Positions 8,374-16,844 of a DNA stretch of 64,000 nucleotides are shown piece after piece. The notes below the pieces were generated by a model. The model was not told where the DNA came from. It ran no database searches and saw only the letters and a list, made by a program, of their open reading frames with translations. How positions within the stretch are numbered: the stretch's first letter is position 1; each line of letters opens with the position of its first letter. Source of the DNA: Pedobacter miscanthi (GTDB lineage Bacteria > Bacteroidota > Bacteroidia > Sphingobacteriales > Sphingobacteriaceae). A program made the translations under genes and the position numbers. The stretch covers positions 1 to 64,000 of the forward strand of contig NZ_QNQU01000011.1 in NCBI RefSeq assembly GCF_003315595.1, given 5' to 3'.

Positions 8374-9423
8374 ATGAAATTCCCTCAATTAGCAGGCACC
8401 CTAATACTTGGTTTTGCCGCAATCAGCTTGTTCGCCAACTGTAATTCAGACGGTAAGGGCGGCAGCGGCGTTGGTAAAATCTTCTCTTCTGATACCACTA
8501 AAAAGAAAACCGACTCAACAGCAAATGTAATGAAACCTGTTGATCCAAAACTTTACGATTCGTTGGTTAAAAAACTGGCCAATGGCGATACCACCGGAAA
8601 ATGGCCGGTAAAAAAACAACCTTATCCTTTGGCAGGCGCTATTTTACCATTTAAACGTATTGTAGTTTATTATGGAAACCTGCACTCAAAAAAAATGGGT
8701 GCTTTGGGCGAATATGCACCTAAAGAAATGTGGCAACGCCTGAACGCCGAAGTTAAACACTGGGAAAAAGCCGATCCGACTACCCCTGTACAACCAGGTT
8801 TGCACTATATTGCTGCTGTAGCTAGCGGAACACCCGGAAAAGATGGAAAATACATCAACAGAATGGGCAATAAGCAGATCGATTCTGTTCTGTCGATTGC
8901 AAAAATGCAACCGAATACAATCGTATTTTTAGATCTTCAGGTGGCTTTAAGTACCATTAAAGCAGAATTACCGCATATTGAAAAATATCTTGAATTACCT
9001 TATGTACACTTAGGCATCGACCCTGAATTTTCAATGAAAGATGGTTCGTTACCGGGTAAAAAAATCGGCACTTACGATGCTGCCGATGTAAATTATGTTA
9101 CGCAATACCTTGCTGATATTGTTAAAAAACACAATTTACCTCCGAAAGTATTTGTATTACACCGTTTTACAAAGAAAATGGTAACCAACTCTGCAAGCAT
9201 TAAATTACGTCCTGAGGTACAGGTAGTGGTGCACATGGATGGATGGGGCGAACCGGAACTGAAAAAAGGAACTTACCGCCACTTTGTGCAGGGAGAACCG
9301 GTGCAGTTTACAGGCTTTAAATTATTCTATAAAAATGACCTTAAAAAAGAACCAAAGCGTTTAATGACGCCTGAGGAGCTTTTAAAACTTACCCCAAAAC
9401 CGATATACATTCAATATCAATAA
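8374..9423 (+). CDS. Uncharacterised lipoprotein, about 350 residues
   Basis: The N-terminus is a lipoprotein signal ending in a plausible lipobox (SLFANC, Cys at 23), followed by a Gly/Ser/Asp linker and then a Thr/Lys-rich segment. The mature part from about residue 85 alternates beta-strand-like and helical stretches (KRIVVYYGN, NTIVFLDLQ, VHLGIDPEF, KVFVLHRF, VQVVVHMDGWG), which looks like a TIM-barrel fold, with acidic residues at strand ends as in glycoside hydrolases. That fold is my inference from pattern only; I do not recognise the family. A strong terminator follows, so it is a single-gene unit. Confidence 0.75.
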   Translation: MKFPQLAGTLILGFAAISLFANCNSDGKGGSGVGKIFSSDTTKKKTDSTANVMKPVDPKLYDSLVKKLANGDTTGKWPVKKQPYPLAGAILPFKRIVVYYGNLHSKKMGALGEYAPKEMWQRLNAEVKHWEKADPTTPVQPGLHYIAAVASGTPGKDGKYINRMGNKQIDSVLSIAKMQPNTIVFLDLQVALSTIKAELPHIEKYLELPYVHLGIDPEFSMKDGSLPGKKIGTYDAADVNYVTQYLADIVKKHNLPPKVFVLHRFTKKMVTNSASIKLRPEVQVVVHMDGWGEPELKKGTYRHFVQGEPVQFTGFKLFYKNDLKKEPKRLMTPEELLKLTPKPIYIQYQ

Positions 9424-9429
9424 TATTCA

Positions 9430-9458
9430 AACGCCTCCGATATAATATCGGGGGCGTT
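9430..9458 (+). terminator. Intrinsic terminator after the lipoprotein gene
   Basis: AACGCCTCCGAT pairs with ATCGGGGGCGTT (one wobble pair) around a 5-base loop, and an AT-rich ATTTATTT stretch follows. It lies 6 bases after the stop codon. Confidence 0.85.
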
Positions 9459-9489
9459 ATTTATTTAAAAACATAAACTGCTCTCAAAA

Positions 9490-10902
9490 ATGAAAACTAT
9501 TATCGCACTTGCATTCGCGTTATTAATAACGTATTCTTCTGCTCAGGCACAGGACCTAAAAACTTCAAAATCATTAAAAACTGCCCTGGAGCAATCATCA
9601 TCATCTAAAAAGCCTATACTCCTTATTATTGAAGCTACCGGCATCCCCAAGGCTGCCAATATGCCTGGAAACGCAAAAATCAATTTTAAATCGGCCCTGG
9701 ATGAACCCGAGGTTATAAACAGGATCAACGAAAATTTTGTTGTTTATAAAACCGTAATGACCGATACCAGTATCAGATCTATCATTCGCGAAGCAAACGT
9801 AAAATCTTTTCCAGCCTTTGTTTTTCTTCGTACAAATAAGGATATTTTCTTTAAAGATTTCGGGAACTCTACCGATCAAAGAAAATACATTTCTATGGTC
9901 GACAAGGCCTTAGCAGCCTTAAAGGAAGAATCTATTTCCGAACTGGAAACCAAATATAATGCCGATAAAGACAATAACGCAGTACTGAAAAAATTAATTG
10001 ATACGAGAAAAAAGCTTGGAATTACAAACAATGCAGAACTTATCGAAAAGTATGTAAACAACCTGAAAATAGGAGATTTTAACGATTATCAAACGGTACT
10101 TTATATCCTGGAAGCTGGTCCATACAGTGATGGAAATGCCTATAAACTGGCTTATACAAACCGTAAAATCATCGACAGTTTATATAAAACCGAACCAATT
10201 CAAAAAAGAACAGGAATTAACAATGTTATTATTTCGAACACGATTTCTGATGCTGCCAAAAACAAAAATACAGCCAGGGCAATTTCTGCAGCCAATTTCG
10301 CCCGGAACACCTGGACAAGAGATTACAGAAACGGAGAAAAAGCCTATAATAACCAGATTTTATGGTATTACAGTACAGTAAAAGATACTGCAAGCTATTT
10401 AAGAACAGCGAGCTATTTTTACGATAGCTACTACATGAATATCAGTGCGGATAGTATAAAAAAGATAGAATTAAAAAATCGTGAAGCCTTAACTCAAAGG
10501 CATGTCGCTACAATGCCCTATCAAAAACAAATTTCGAAAGAGAAGCTGGATAGTTTACAAAAAGTATACGGAAAAACGATGGTTACCCAATCGGTAGTTA
10601 CCGTTGGAAATGTATCTAACAGTTATGCCAACGAATTAAATAATGCAGCATGGAAGTTTTACGAGATCGGTACTAAAAACCTTAATTACCTTAGTAAGGC
10701 TATGATCTGGAGCAGGCGAGCTATCGAATTAAATCCCATTGCAGGATATTATGATACACTTGCACATATCCTCTATCGCTTAGGTTATAACGAAGAAGCA
10801 ATTAAAACTCAGGAAATGGCAATAGAAAGAGCAAAAACCGAAAAAACACCAACTGCCAGTCTCGAGTCGGAACTTAAAAAAATAAAGGCAAAAGCACTTT
10901 AG
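9490..10902 (+). CDS. Secreted thioredoxin-fold protein with TPR-like C-terminus, no cysteines
   Basis: A Sec signal peptide (about residues 1-20, ending AQAQ) precedes a thioredoxin-like domain at about 30-145. The fold is suggested by KKPILLIIEATG, where the redox CxxC should follow, and by the cis-Pro loop SFPAFVFL. No cysteine occurs anywhere in the protein, so it cannot be a thiol oxidoreductase. The C-terminal half is helical; the last 90 residues look like TPR units (NAAWKFYEIGT, AIELNPIAGYYDTLAHILY, GYNEEAIKTQEMAIERA). It is a paralogue of the protein at 24132, sharing the segment DYQTVLYILEAGP. It acts outside the cytoplasm; its role is unknown, with protein scaffolding possible. Confidence 0.8.
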   Translation: MKTIIALAFALLITYSSAQAQDLKTSKSLKTALEQSSSSKKPILLIIEATGIPKAANMPGNAKINFKSALDEPEVINRINENFVVYKTVMTDTSIRSIIREANVKSFPAFVFLRTNKDIFFKDFGNSTDQRKYISMVDKALAALKEESISELETKYNADKDNNAVLKKLIDTRKKLGITNNAELIEKYVNNLKIGDFNDYQTVLYILEAGPYSDGNAYKLAYTNRKIIDSLYKTEPIQKRTGINNVIISNTISDAAKNKNTARAISAANFARNTWTRDYRNGEKAYNNQILWYYSTVKDTASYLRTASYFYDSYYMNISADSIKKIELKNREALTQRHVATMPYQKQISKEKLDSLQKVYGKTMVTQSVVTVGNVSNSYANELNNAAWKFYEIGTKNLNYLSKAMIWSRRAIELNPIAGYYDTLAHILYRLGYNEEAIKTQEMAIERAKTEKTPTASLESELKKIKAKAL

Positions 10903-10914
10903 CTTATAAAACAG

Positions 10915-10942
10915 AAGGTCCTTGATAAACATCACGGGCCTT
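10915..10942 (+). terminator. Intrinsic terminator after the first thioredoxin/TPR gene
   Basis: AAGGTCC pairs with GGGCCTT over a 14-base loop, followed by TTCTTTATT. The rest of 10903-11134 is AT-rich and holds no gene; TGTAAG and CTTACA at about 11020-11045 could form a small additional stem. Confidence 0.7.
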
Positions 10943-11134
10943 TTCTTTATTAAATATTTATTAACAGAAAAACATTATTTGTTTGCTGTATTCCTTATAA
11001 ATCTTATATTGATCCACTGTAAGTCAAACAATTACAACTTACAGGAATAACCAGTCGTTAACCCATACCTTCATTATTAAAAAAACGTTTGTTTTGATTA
11101 ACAAAGTTGGTATAGATTTAATACATGTAGGATT

Positions 11135-11677
11135 ATGCAAACAGCAACATTTGGCGGAGGCTGCTTTTGGTGCACCGAAGCCGTTTTTCAAACGTTGAAT
11201 GGAGTAAGCCAGGTTACATCGGGCTATATGGGGGGAGAATTAAAACATCCAACTTATATGGAAATATGCAATGGCGATACCGGCCATGCAGAAGTGGTTC
11301 AGATTACTTTTGATGAAAATGTGATTTCTTTCCCTGAGCTTTTACTCATTTTTTTTAAAACCCATAACCCTACCACCTTAAACAGGCAGGGAAATGATAT
11401 GGGCACACAATACCGCTCGGTGGTTTTCTTTGAAAATGAGGAACAAAAGGAACAGGCAAAAAAGATCGTAAACGATCTTACGCGTGAAAATGTATTCGAT
11501 AAACCAATTGTGACCGAGATTTTGCCTGCAATGGAGTTTTATGAAGCCGAAGATTACCATCAGAATTATTTCAGCGATAACCAGGAAAAACCCTACTGTG
11601 CCTTTGTTATACAGCCAAAGCTGAACAAATTTGTAAAAGAATTTAAAGATAAAATCAGACCTGAGCTATTAGAATAA
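11135..11677 (+). CDS. msrA: Peptide-methionine (S)-S-oxide reductase MsrA
   Basis: The 180-residue protein repairs oxidised methionine (S-sulfoxide) in proteins. The catalytic motif is GGCFWCTE at residues 7-14, with the reactive Cys in GCFW, followed by the family motifs VTSGYMGG, GHAEVVQ and YRSVVFF. The length is normal for MsrA, and there is no MsrB fusion. Its TAA stop is immediately followed by the stop codon of the convergent flavoprotein gene, with no base between and no terminator hairpin in the junction. Confidence 0.97.
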   Translation: MQTATFGGGCFWCTEAVFQTLNGVSQVTSGYMGGELKHPTYMEICNGDTGHAEVVQITFDENVISFPELLLIFFKTHNPTTLNRQGNDMGTQYRSVVFFENEEQKEQAKKIVNDLTRENVFDKPIVTEILPAMEFYEAEDYHQNYFSDNQEKPYCAFVIQPKLNKFVKEFKDKIRPELLE

Positions 11678-12781
11678 TTAAACCAAAAAGGTTAATAATG
11701 CATGTTGGCTTGCAGTGTGAATATCACGCCAGACGCGGTTAATCTCTGACTCTTTTTTTGCGGCTTCCAAACCACAGTAAGGGTAAAGTTTAGCTACGTT
11801 TCGCCAACAGGTATGGACCAGTTTTCTACTGATTGCGCTCACCTCTGTTAAGGTATTTTCTGTAATTTCAGAATTGTTAATCAATTGATTCCAGGATCGA
11901 TCAAATGCATTGTAAAATGCCTGGCGGAGGCCCTGGATCTCATCTTTACATCGATTAAGTTCTTCGGTAAAAAACAAAACCTGCTCATCAGTATACCGTT
12001 TTAAGCTGGTGCGTAAATAAAAGGCATCTTCAACCAGTTTAATAAAATGATTGGTCATCCCTAAAGTATTAACCGTTAAAGTTGTTTCGGCCAGCTGTAA
12101 AAAAGGATAATCGAAACCCTGATCTGCTATTTCGATCTGTTTGTTAATTTTAAAGGTCCGGTTTTCGGGCACAATTAAATCTTTTACTTCAAAAGCATGG
12201 CTTCCGGTGGCAATTAAGCCAAAATACGACCAGCCCGGTAAAAGATTAACTTCTTCTTTTTTCAGAATAAACGACATGATTTCGGGCTCACAGTTTTCGT
12301 CCAGAATATCATTACCATCTTCATTTTTAAGCGCACAGTTAGCAGTAAATATGGTTGCGTGCAAAGCACCACTGGCATAATTCCATTTACCGTTTATGAG
12401 ATACCCATCCCCGGTTTTAACGGCTACTCCGCCTACTGCCCCACTCCCGGCGAAACAAACTTCACGATCGGTAAAGATTTCGGCAGCCAATACAGGATTT
12501 AAAAAGCCGGCAAACCAGCCTGCGCCTGCACATAGGGTAACTGTCCAGCCCAGGCTCCCGTCAGCTTCAGCCAATTCCTCTTCCAGCTTTAAAATTTCAG
12601 GAAGTTTTTTGCCCGGTCCGCCATAAACCTCGGGTACAAAAAGTTTAAACCAGTTTTCCTGATAAGCCAGTTCTAAAATTTCGGGGTGAAGTTTCCCCAT
12701 TTCTTCCGAAAGTGCTGCATAGGTTTTTACCTTTTCCTGCCAGGTGATGGTTAATGAATCTTGCATACTGATATTCTCCAT
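11678..12781 (-). CDS. Acyl-CoA-dehydrogenase-fold flavoprotein, co-transcribed with pnuT under a TPP riboswitch
   Basis: The 367-residue protein has the acyl-CoA dehydrogenase layout: a helical N-domain, a middle beta domain with GSLGWTVTLCAGAGWF and GYLINGKWNYASGALHA, and a four-helix C-domain. The middle motif resembles group D flavin monooxygenases (DszC and HpaB-type two-component oxygenases) as much as true acyl-CoA dehydrogenases. No reductase gene is adjacent. Its ATG overlaps the stop codon of the upstream pnuT gene (TAATG), so translation is coupled and expression should follow the TPP riboswitch. A role in oxidising thiamine, its precursors or a breakdown product is an inference from context only. 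Confidence 0.85.
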   Translation of the reverse strand: MENISMQDSLTITWQEKVKTYAALSEEMGKLHPEILELAYQENWFKLFVPEVYGGPGKKLPEILKLEEELAEADGSLGWTVTLCAGAGWFAGFLNPVLAAEIFTDREVCFAGSGAVGGVAVKTGDGYLINGKWNYASGALHATIFTANCALKNEDGNDILDENCEPEIMSFILKKEEVNLLPGWSYFGLIATGSHAFEVKDLIVPENRTFKINKQIEIADQGFDYPFLQLAETTLTVNTLGMTNHFIKLVEDAFYLRTSLKRYTDEQVLFFTEELNRCKDEIQGLRQAFYNAFDRSWNQLINNSEITENTLTEVSAISRKLVHTCWRNVAKLYPYCGLEAAKKESEINRVWRDIHTASQHALLTFLV

Positions 12782-13407
12782 TACGATTGAGCCAGTTTAA
12801 AGCTGTTTTTATTGATGATCTTTTTCCAGTCGAAAAAGCCAAAAATGGCTACAGTAAATAAAAATGTAGTTAAACAGGCCATTAAAGGCAATTTTTTATG
12901 AAAGAGTAATGGAATGGCCACAATATTGGAAATGTTAAGGAATATCCAGTTTTCGATTTTACGTTTAGCTAATAGCCACATACCTGCCCAGGCCGTAGCC
13001 GAAACAAAAGCATCAAACAATGGCACATCCGAATCGGTATAATGCCTTAATACTAAATAAAGTGCACCAAAACCAATAATCGAAATTAAAACTGCTATAG
13101 TAAGCTCGATGTTATTTGACCACGATACCTGGTTTTCGCCATCCAGTTTTCTTTTTTTCCAGATGACCCAACCATACACACTCATTACCAGATAATAAAT
13201 GCTCAATAGTGTTTCTGCATATAATTTTACATTCAGCAATAAAAACATCGATAACAGTATGGAAACAATGCCTGTTGGATATAGCCAGATACTGTTTTTT
13301 TTTGCCAGTAAAACTTCTGCAACTCCGAAACCAACCGCAAACCATTCTATTATTGAGGTATGTGTAATCTGCTCTTGAAAAAGCTTGAACCAGTCCTGAA
13401 AATTCAT
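12781..13407 (-). CDS. pnuT: PnuC-family transporter, probably thiamine transporter PnuT
   Basis: The 208-residue inner-membrane protein has about seven hydrophobic segments and the PnuC-family pattern WLYPTGIVSILLSMFLL and YYLVMSVYGWVIW near residues 40-90. PnuC proteins import nicotinamide riboside by facilitated diffusion; members preceded by a TPP riboswitch are the thiamine transporters called PnuT in Bacteroidota. The riboswitch at 13461-13638, 54 bases upstream of the ATG, makes thiamine the likely substrate. The next gene downstream overlaps the stop codon by one base. No thiamine pyrophosphokinase gene or TonB receptor is next to it, unlike the usual Bacteroidota arrangement. Confidence 0.88.
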   Translation of the reverse strand: MNFQDWFKLFQEQITHTSIIEWFAVGFGVAEVLLAKKNSIWLYPTGIVSILLSMFLLLNVKLYAETLLSIYYLVMSVYGWVIWKKRKLDGENQVSWSNNIELTIAVLISIIGFGALYLVLRHYTDSDVPLFDAFVSATAWAGMWLLAKRKIENWIFLNISNIVAIPLLFHKKLPLMACLTTFLFTVAIFGFFDWKKIINKNSFKLAQS

Positions 13408-13460
13408 TTATAATACAAATTTGAGCACTGCTTTCGGGGCGAAACAGCAATATAAATTAA

Positions 13461-13638
13461 CCTCTTCCTACGTCGGCATTATCCGAATCAGGTTCATTAG
13501 AAGGTATAAGGTGTGGGGTTAAAGGTATAAGGTTAAACCCTCCACCTTAAGCCTTTTACCTTAAGCCTCTAAATGGGTGTATTCTCAGCAAATTGACGGT
13601 AACAGACATTACCCGATCAAAAAGCACCCCTTTGAGCA
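13461..13638 (-). promoter_or_regulatory. TPP riboswitch (THI element) upstream of pnuT
   Basis: Read on the minus strand, the 5' part is AAAGGGGTGC (13632-13623). Then comes an extended P3 arm (TTGATCGGGTAATG pairing with TTACC and TCAA), the signature CTGAGAATACACCC (P2 return strand), and the 3' signature GAACCTGATTCGGATAATGC followed by CGACGTAGGA (13495-13464). These match the conserved thi-box blocks CTGAGA, ACCTGAT..GGATAATGCC and GCGTAGG. Unusually, about 75 bases lie between the P2 strand and the P4/P5 block; they can form their own hairpin and consist of AAGGTATAAGGT-type repeat words. A small hairpin at about 13430-13450 before the ATG may be the expression platform. Control is probably at translation or termination; the sequence does not decide which. 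Confidence 0.93.
13501..13569. repeat. AAGGTATAAGGT microrepeat hairpin inserted in the riboswitch
   Basis: On the plus strand AAGGTATAAGGTGTGGGGTT faces AACCCTCCACCTTAAG downstream, forming a long imperfect hairpin. The words match the microrepeats at 2972-3010 and in ribF. The position corresponds to the J2/4 junction of the aptamer. Confidence 0.75.
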
Positions 13639-13778
13639 TTTACAAATATACGCTTTTTTAACATAATAGAATTTTATGTAACATAAACACATAATCTACT
13701 TATTATCAGGAGTAACAGAAGGCAGAATATTATATTTTTATATCTTTAAAACCTTAAATCATCCTATTTTAACGTCCC

Positions 13779-16700
13779 ATGTACCATATTAACCGTTCTT
13801 TCTGCTTCAGATTGCTAAAAAGGATATGTGGTATTTTATGTTTTCTCTCTTTACATTTTTTGGTTTTGGCCCAAAGCAAACCAACTTTATTATTTAAACA
13901 CCTTACACCAGAAGATGATTTAAGTGATCCAACAGTACAGGCCTTACATGTTGACAGAGACGGCTTTTTATGGATGGGTACCGAAAACGGGCTAAACCGT
14001 TTTGATGGAAAAACCTGTATTACCTACAAAAAAAATAATCGCTCCGCAGCCTTTCCGGGCAACTACATTACCAATATTATTGAAGATAAAAACGGCGATC
14101 TGATTATCGGTTCGCAGAGTAACCTGGTTAAATATAACAGGAAACAGGATAGTTTTGTGCCCTATAATTTTAAAAAGGGGATTAAACTAAATGAAAATTA
14201 TTACGCTTTCCCTTTTTATATCGATAAACAGGAAGACCTTTGGGTTTACCTGGCTGGTAATGTGTATAAACACAGCATTAAGGACAGTATCACCAAATAT
14301 ATCACCACTTATTCTAACGGATATCAATTTACCCCTGTCCCTTTTTACCATAAATTAGATTGGTTTATCAGCAGGGGGGTAAAAGGTATCTATATCAATA
14401 AAACAGATGATGTAAAGGAAGAACATGTTCAGGAGTTTTTTATGAACAGCCGGAACGAAGCGCTTAACAGCCATATTTCCGATGTTTACATCACATCAGA
14501 CAGCGTGCTTTGGCTGGCCAGTGATAAAGGACTGATTAAACTGAATACTAAAACCAAAACACACGAGCGCTTTAATAGCAGTAAAACGAGTAAAAACATC
14601 GCCGTAACCGCACTGGAAAAATATCCTGACAAACCCTGGCTTTTTGTTGGTACGAGAAATAACGGCCTGCTTTTATTTGATTTGGTGAGTAAGAAATTCT
14701 TTGCCGAATATACACACCAGGCTGATGATTCATTTAGCTTATCGGGCAATTATATCCGGAAGATTTACGTCGATAAAAAACAGAATTTATTTTTAAGCAT
14801 TAATGGTTACGGACTGGATTACACCAACTTAAACAAAGTAATTTTTTCGCGTTATATAGATAAAACCGATATTCTTTCGCCCAATTTTGAAAATGATATC
14901 AGCACTATCATCAAAGCTAAAAATGGTCAGTTATGGTGCGGCACAAAAACATCCGGTTTACTCATTTATAACAAAGATTTAAACAAACCCTTAAAACATG
15001 AGTTTTTAAAACTGGGGATTTCGCAACTGATTGAACTGAATAATGGCAACATTTTAACCGGACTTTCTAACGGCACTTTTTTTATTTACGAGACTAAAAA
15101 ACAAAATTTTATACCATTAAAAACGAGTTTTTCGGAGGTTGTAAACGGAAAAGTGCAGATTAACCAGATTGTAAAATTCGGGGCCGATTTACTTGCAGCT
15201 ACTGAATATGGGGTAGCTAAAGTAATCTTTAAAGATAAAAACGAACTTCATTTCGAAATGGATCAGGGCATTAACCACTCAATTCCCTGGGCAAATATCC
15301 AAACCATTATACCCATTACAGCAACCAAGGCCATTATCCAGTCTTATTATACTGCGATATACCTGGCCGAATGGAAAGATGGGAAATTTATTTTAAAAAA
15401 AGAGATTGCAAAGTCTCCTTACGGTATCAACGGAAGTATTACAGCAGGCAATACACTTTATATTGCCACTACCTCGGGTCTTTTAACCTACAGTGCTAAT
15501 ACAAATACCATTGCAAAATCGAATTTAATCGATGCGAATTGTAGTAGTATACTGCTTGATGGAAATAAAAATCTTTGGCTGGGTACCAATAACGGCTTAT
15601 ATTTTTATCATATTAAAAACGGCACCCAAACCCGGTATAGCATTGGCGATGGTTTACAAAGCATGGTTTTTAATCAAAATGCTGCTGTAGCGCTTAATAA
15701 CCGTTATCTGGCGTTTGGTGGCATAAACGGCATTAATATAATCGATCCTGTAAAATCAAGTGTTTACACCAGTCATTCAAAACCACAAATCACTGAAATA
15801 CTCATCAACGACCAGCCTCTGCCTGGTATTGGCAATTCGCTTACCACTACCGGTTTAAAACTCCGTCACGATGAAAACACCATAACAATTGCTTTTAGTA
15901 CAATGGATTTTATCGATCCTGCACAAAGGAAAATTGTTTACCAGATGATTGGTTACGACAATAAAAAAGTAAGTGTTTTTGGCAGCAACAGCATCCGTTT
16001 TCCCAATATGCCATCAGGAAAATTTAAACTGGTGTTAATGGATGTTTACAGTAACGAAAAAACAGTTTTATCCATCACCATCAATGCACCGTTCTGGCAA
16101 AAAACCTGGTTTATCATTCTTGGTGTTATCGCGTTGATTATCATTTCGCTGCTGGCTTTATTTATTTACCTCCGATGGGTAAAATACAGGCAGGTATTAC
16201 AGCTGCGGCAGATTATAAACTTTCAAAAAGCTGAAAGAAAAAGAATTGCCGACGACCTGCATGATGAACTGGGTTTAAAACTATCTACACTAAAGCATTA
16301 TCTTCTGGCAGGCGATATCAACAAAATGATTGATGGCGGAGAACTGCGGATATTATCTACTGAATATATTGATTCATCGATTGATGTGCTAAGAAACACC
16401 CTGATTAACCTTAGCCCCCAAACACTTGATGAAAATGGCCTGGTAACCGCGATGGAAGATCTCATAAACAGCATAAACAAACTGGGGATTATTAAGATCC
16501 ATTTCGATCATTCGGGTTTTACGGTTGCACTTAAAAGTACGCCCGAATATGCCATTTACCGGATCTGTCAGGAACTGATCAATAATACCATTAAACACGC
16601 CCGGGCAAAAAATATCTATATCGTGATTATTAACCGAAATGAAAGACTGATTTTACTTTATGAAGACGATGGCGAGGGTTACGATTATAATACGGTGAAA

Positions 16701-16844
16701 CGGGGTTATGGCCTGTTTAATATTGAAGCACTTGTTAAGGCCATAAGGGCCGAATTAGATATGGATTCGGAAAAGGGAAAAGGTGTTGCGGTTACCATTT
16801 CAATAAGTCTAAAAAGGATTTTAAAACCAAAAGCTCATGATTAA
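13779..16844 (+). CDS. Propeller-sensor histidine kinase (Reg_prop/Y_Y_Y, HisKA_3 type)
   Basis: The 1021-residue membrane kinase has a signal peptide or N-terminal helix (about 12-31, ending VLAQ). A periplasmic two-component regulator propeller follows at about 40-670, with repeated blades such as LHVDRDGFLWMGTENGLNRF, then a Y_Y_Y-type domain at about 690-765 and a membrane helix at about 775-800 (FIILGVIALIIISLLALFIY). The cytosolic HisKA_3 part has RIADDLHDEL with phospho-acceptor His 828. An HATPase_c domain contains the N box ELINNTIKHA and the motif DDGEGYDY. Unlike SusR-type hybrids, the receiver and DNA-binding parts are not fused; they are in the next gene, which overlaps by 8 bases. 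The ligand is unknown. Confidence 0.93.
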   Translation: MYHINRSFCFRLLKRICGILCFLSLHFLVLAQSKPTLLFKHLTPEDDLSDPTVQALHVDRDGFLWMGTENGLNRFDGKTCITYKKNNRSAAFPGNYITNIIEDKNGDLIIGSQSNLVKYNRKQDSFVPYNFKKGIKLNENYYAFPFYIDKQEDLWVYLAGNVYKHSIKDSITKYITTYSNGYQFTPVPFYHKLDWFISRGVKGIYINKTDDVKEEHVQEFFMNSRNEALNSHISDVYITSDSVLWLASDKGLIKLNTKTKTHERFNSSKTSKNIAVTALEKYPDKPWLFVGTRNNGLLLFDLVSKKFFAEYTHQADDSFSLSGNYIRKIYVDKKQNLFLSINGYGLDYTNLNKVIFSRYIDKTDILSPNFENDISTIIKAKNGQLWCGTKTSGLLIYNKDLNKPLKHEFLKLGISQLIELNNGNILTGLSNGTFFIYETKKQNFIPLKTSFSEVVNGKVQINQIVKFGADLLAATEYGVAKVIFKDKNELHFEMDQGINHSIPWANIQTIIPITATKAIIQSYYTAIYLAEWKDGKFILKKEIAKSPYGINGSITAGNTLYIATTSGLLTYSANTNTIAKSNLIDANCSSILLDGNKNLWLGTNNGLYFYHIKNGTQTRYSIGDGLQSMVFNQNAAVALNNRYLAFGGINGINIIDPVKSSVYTSHSKPQITEILINDQPLPGIGNSLTTTGLKLRHDENTITIAFSTMDFIDPAQRKIVYQMIGYDNKKVSVFGSNSIRFPNMPSGKFKLVLMDVYSNEKTVLSITINAPFWQKTWFIILGVIALIIISLLALFIYLRWVKYRQVLQLRQIINFQKAERKRIADDLHDELGLKLSTLKHYLLAGDINKMIDGGELRILSTEYIDSSIDVLRNTLINLSPQTLDENGLVTAMEDLINSINKLGIIKIHFDHSGFTVALKSTPEYAIYRICQELINNTIKHARAKNIYIVIINRNERLILLYEDDGEGYDYNTVKRGYGLFNIEALVKAIRAELDMDSEKGKGVAVTISISLKRILKPKAHD

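Noticed and set aside
13112..13450. Minus-strand 112-residue frame overlapping pnuT and the riboswitch
   Set aside because: It lies in another frame over a clear PnuC-family gene and part of the TPP aptamer.
13420..13638. 8-base direct repeat TTTGAGCA at both ends of the riboswitch region (13420-13427, 13631-13638)
   Set aside because: It could be a target duplication, but eight bases in 220 AT-rich bases can arise by chance, and no mobile element is seen.
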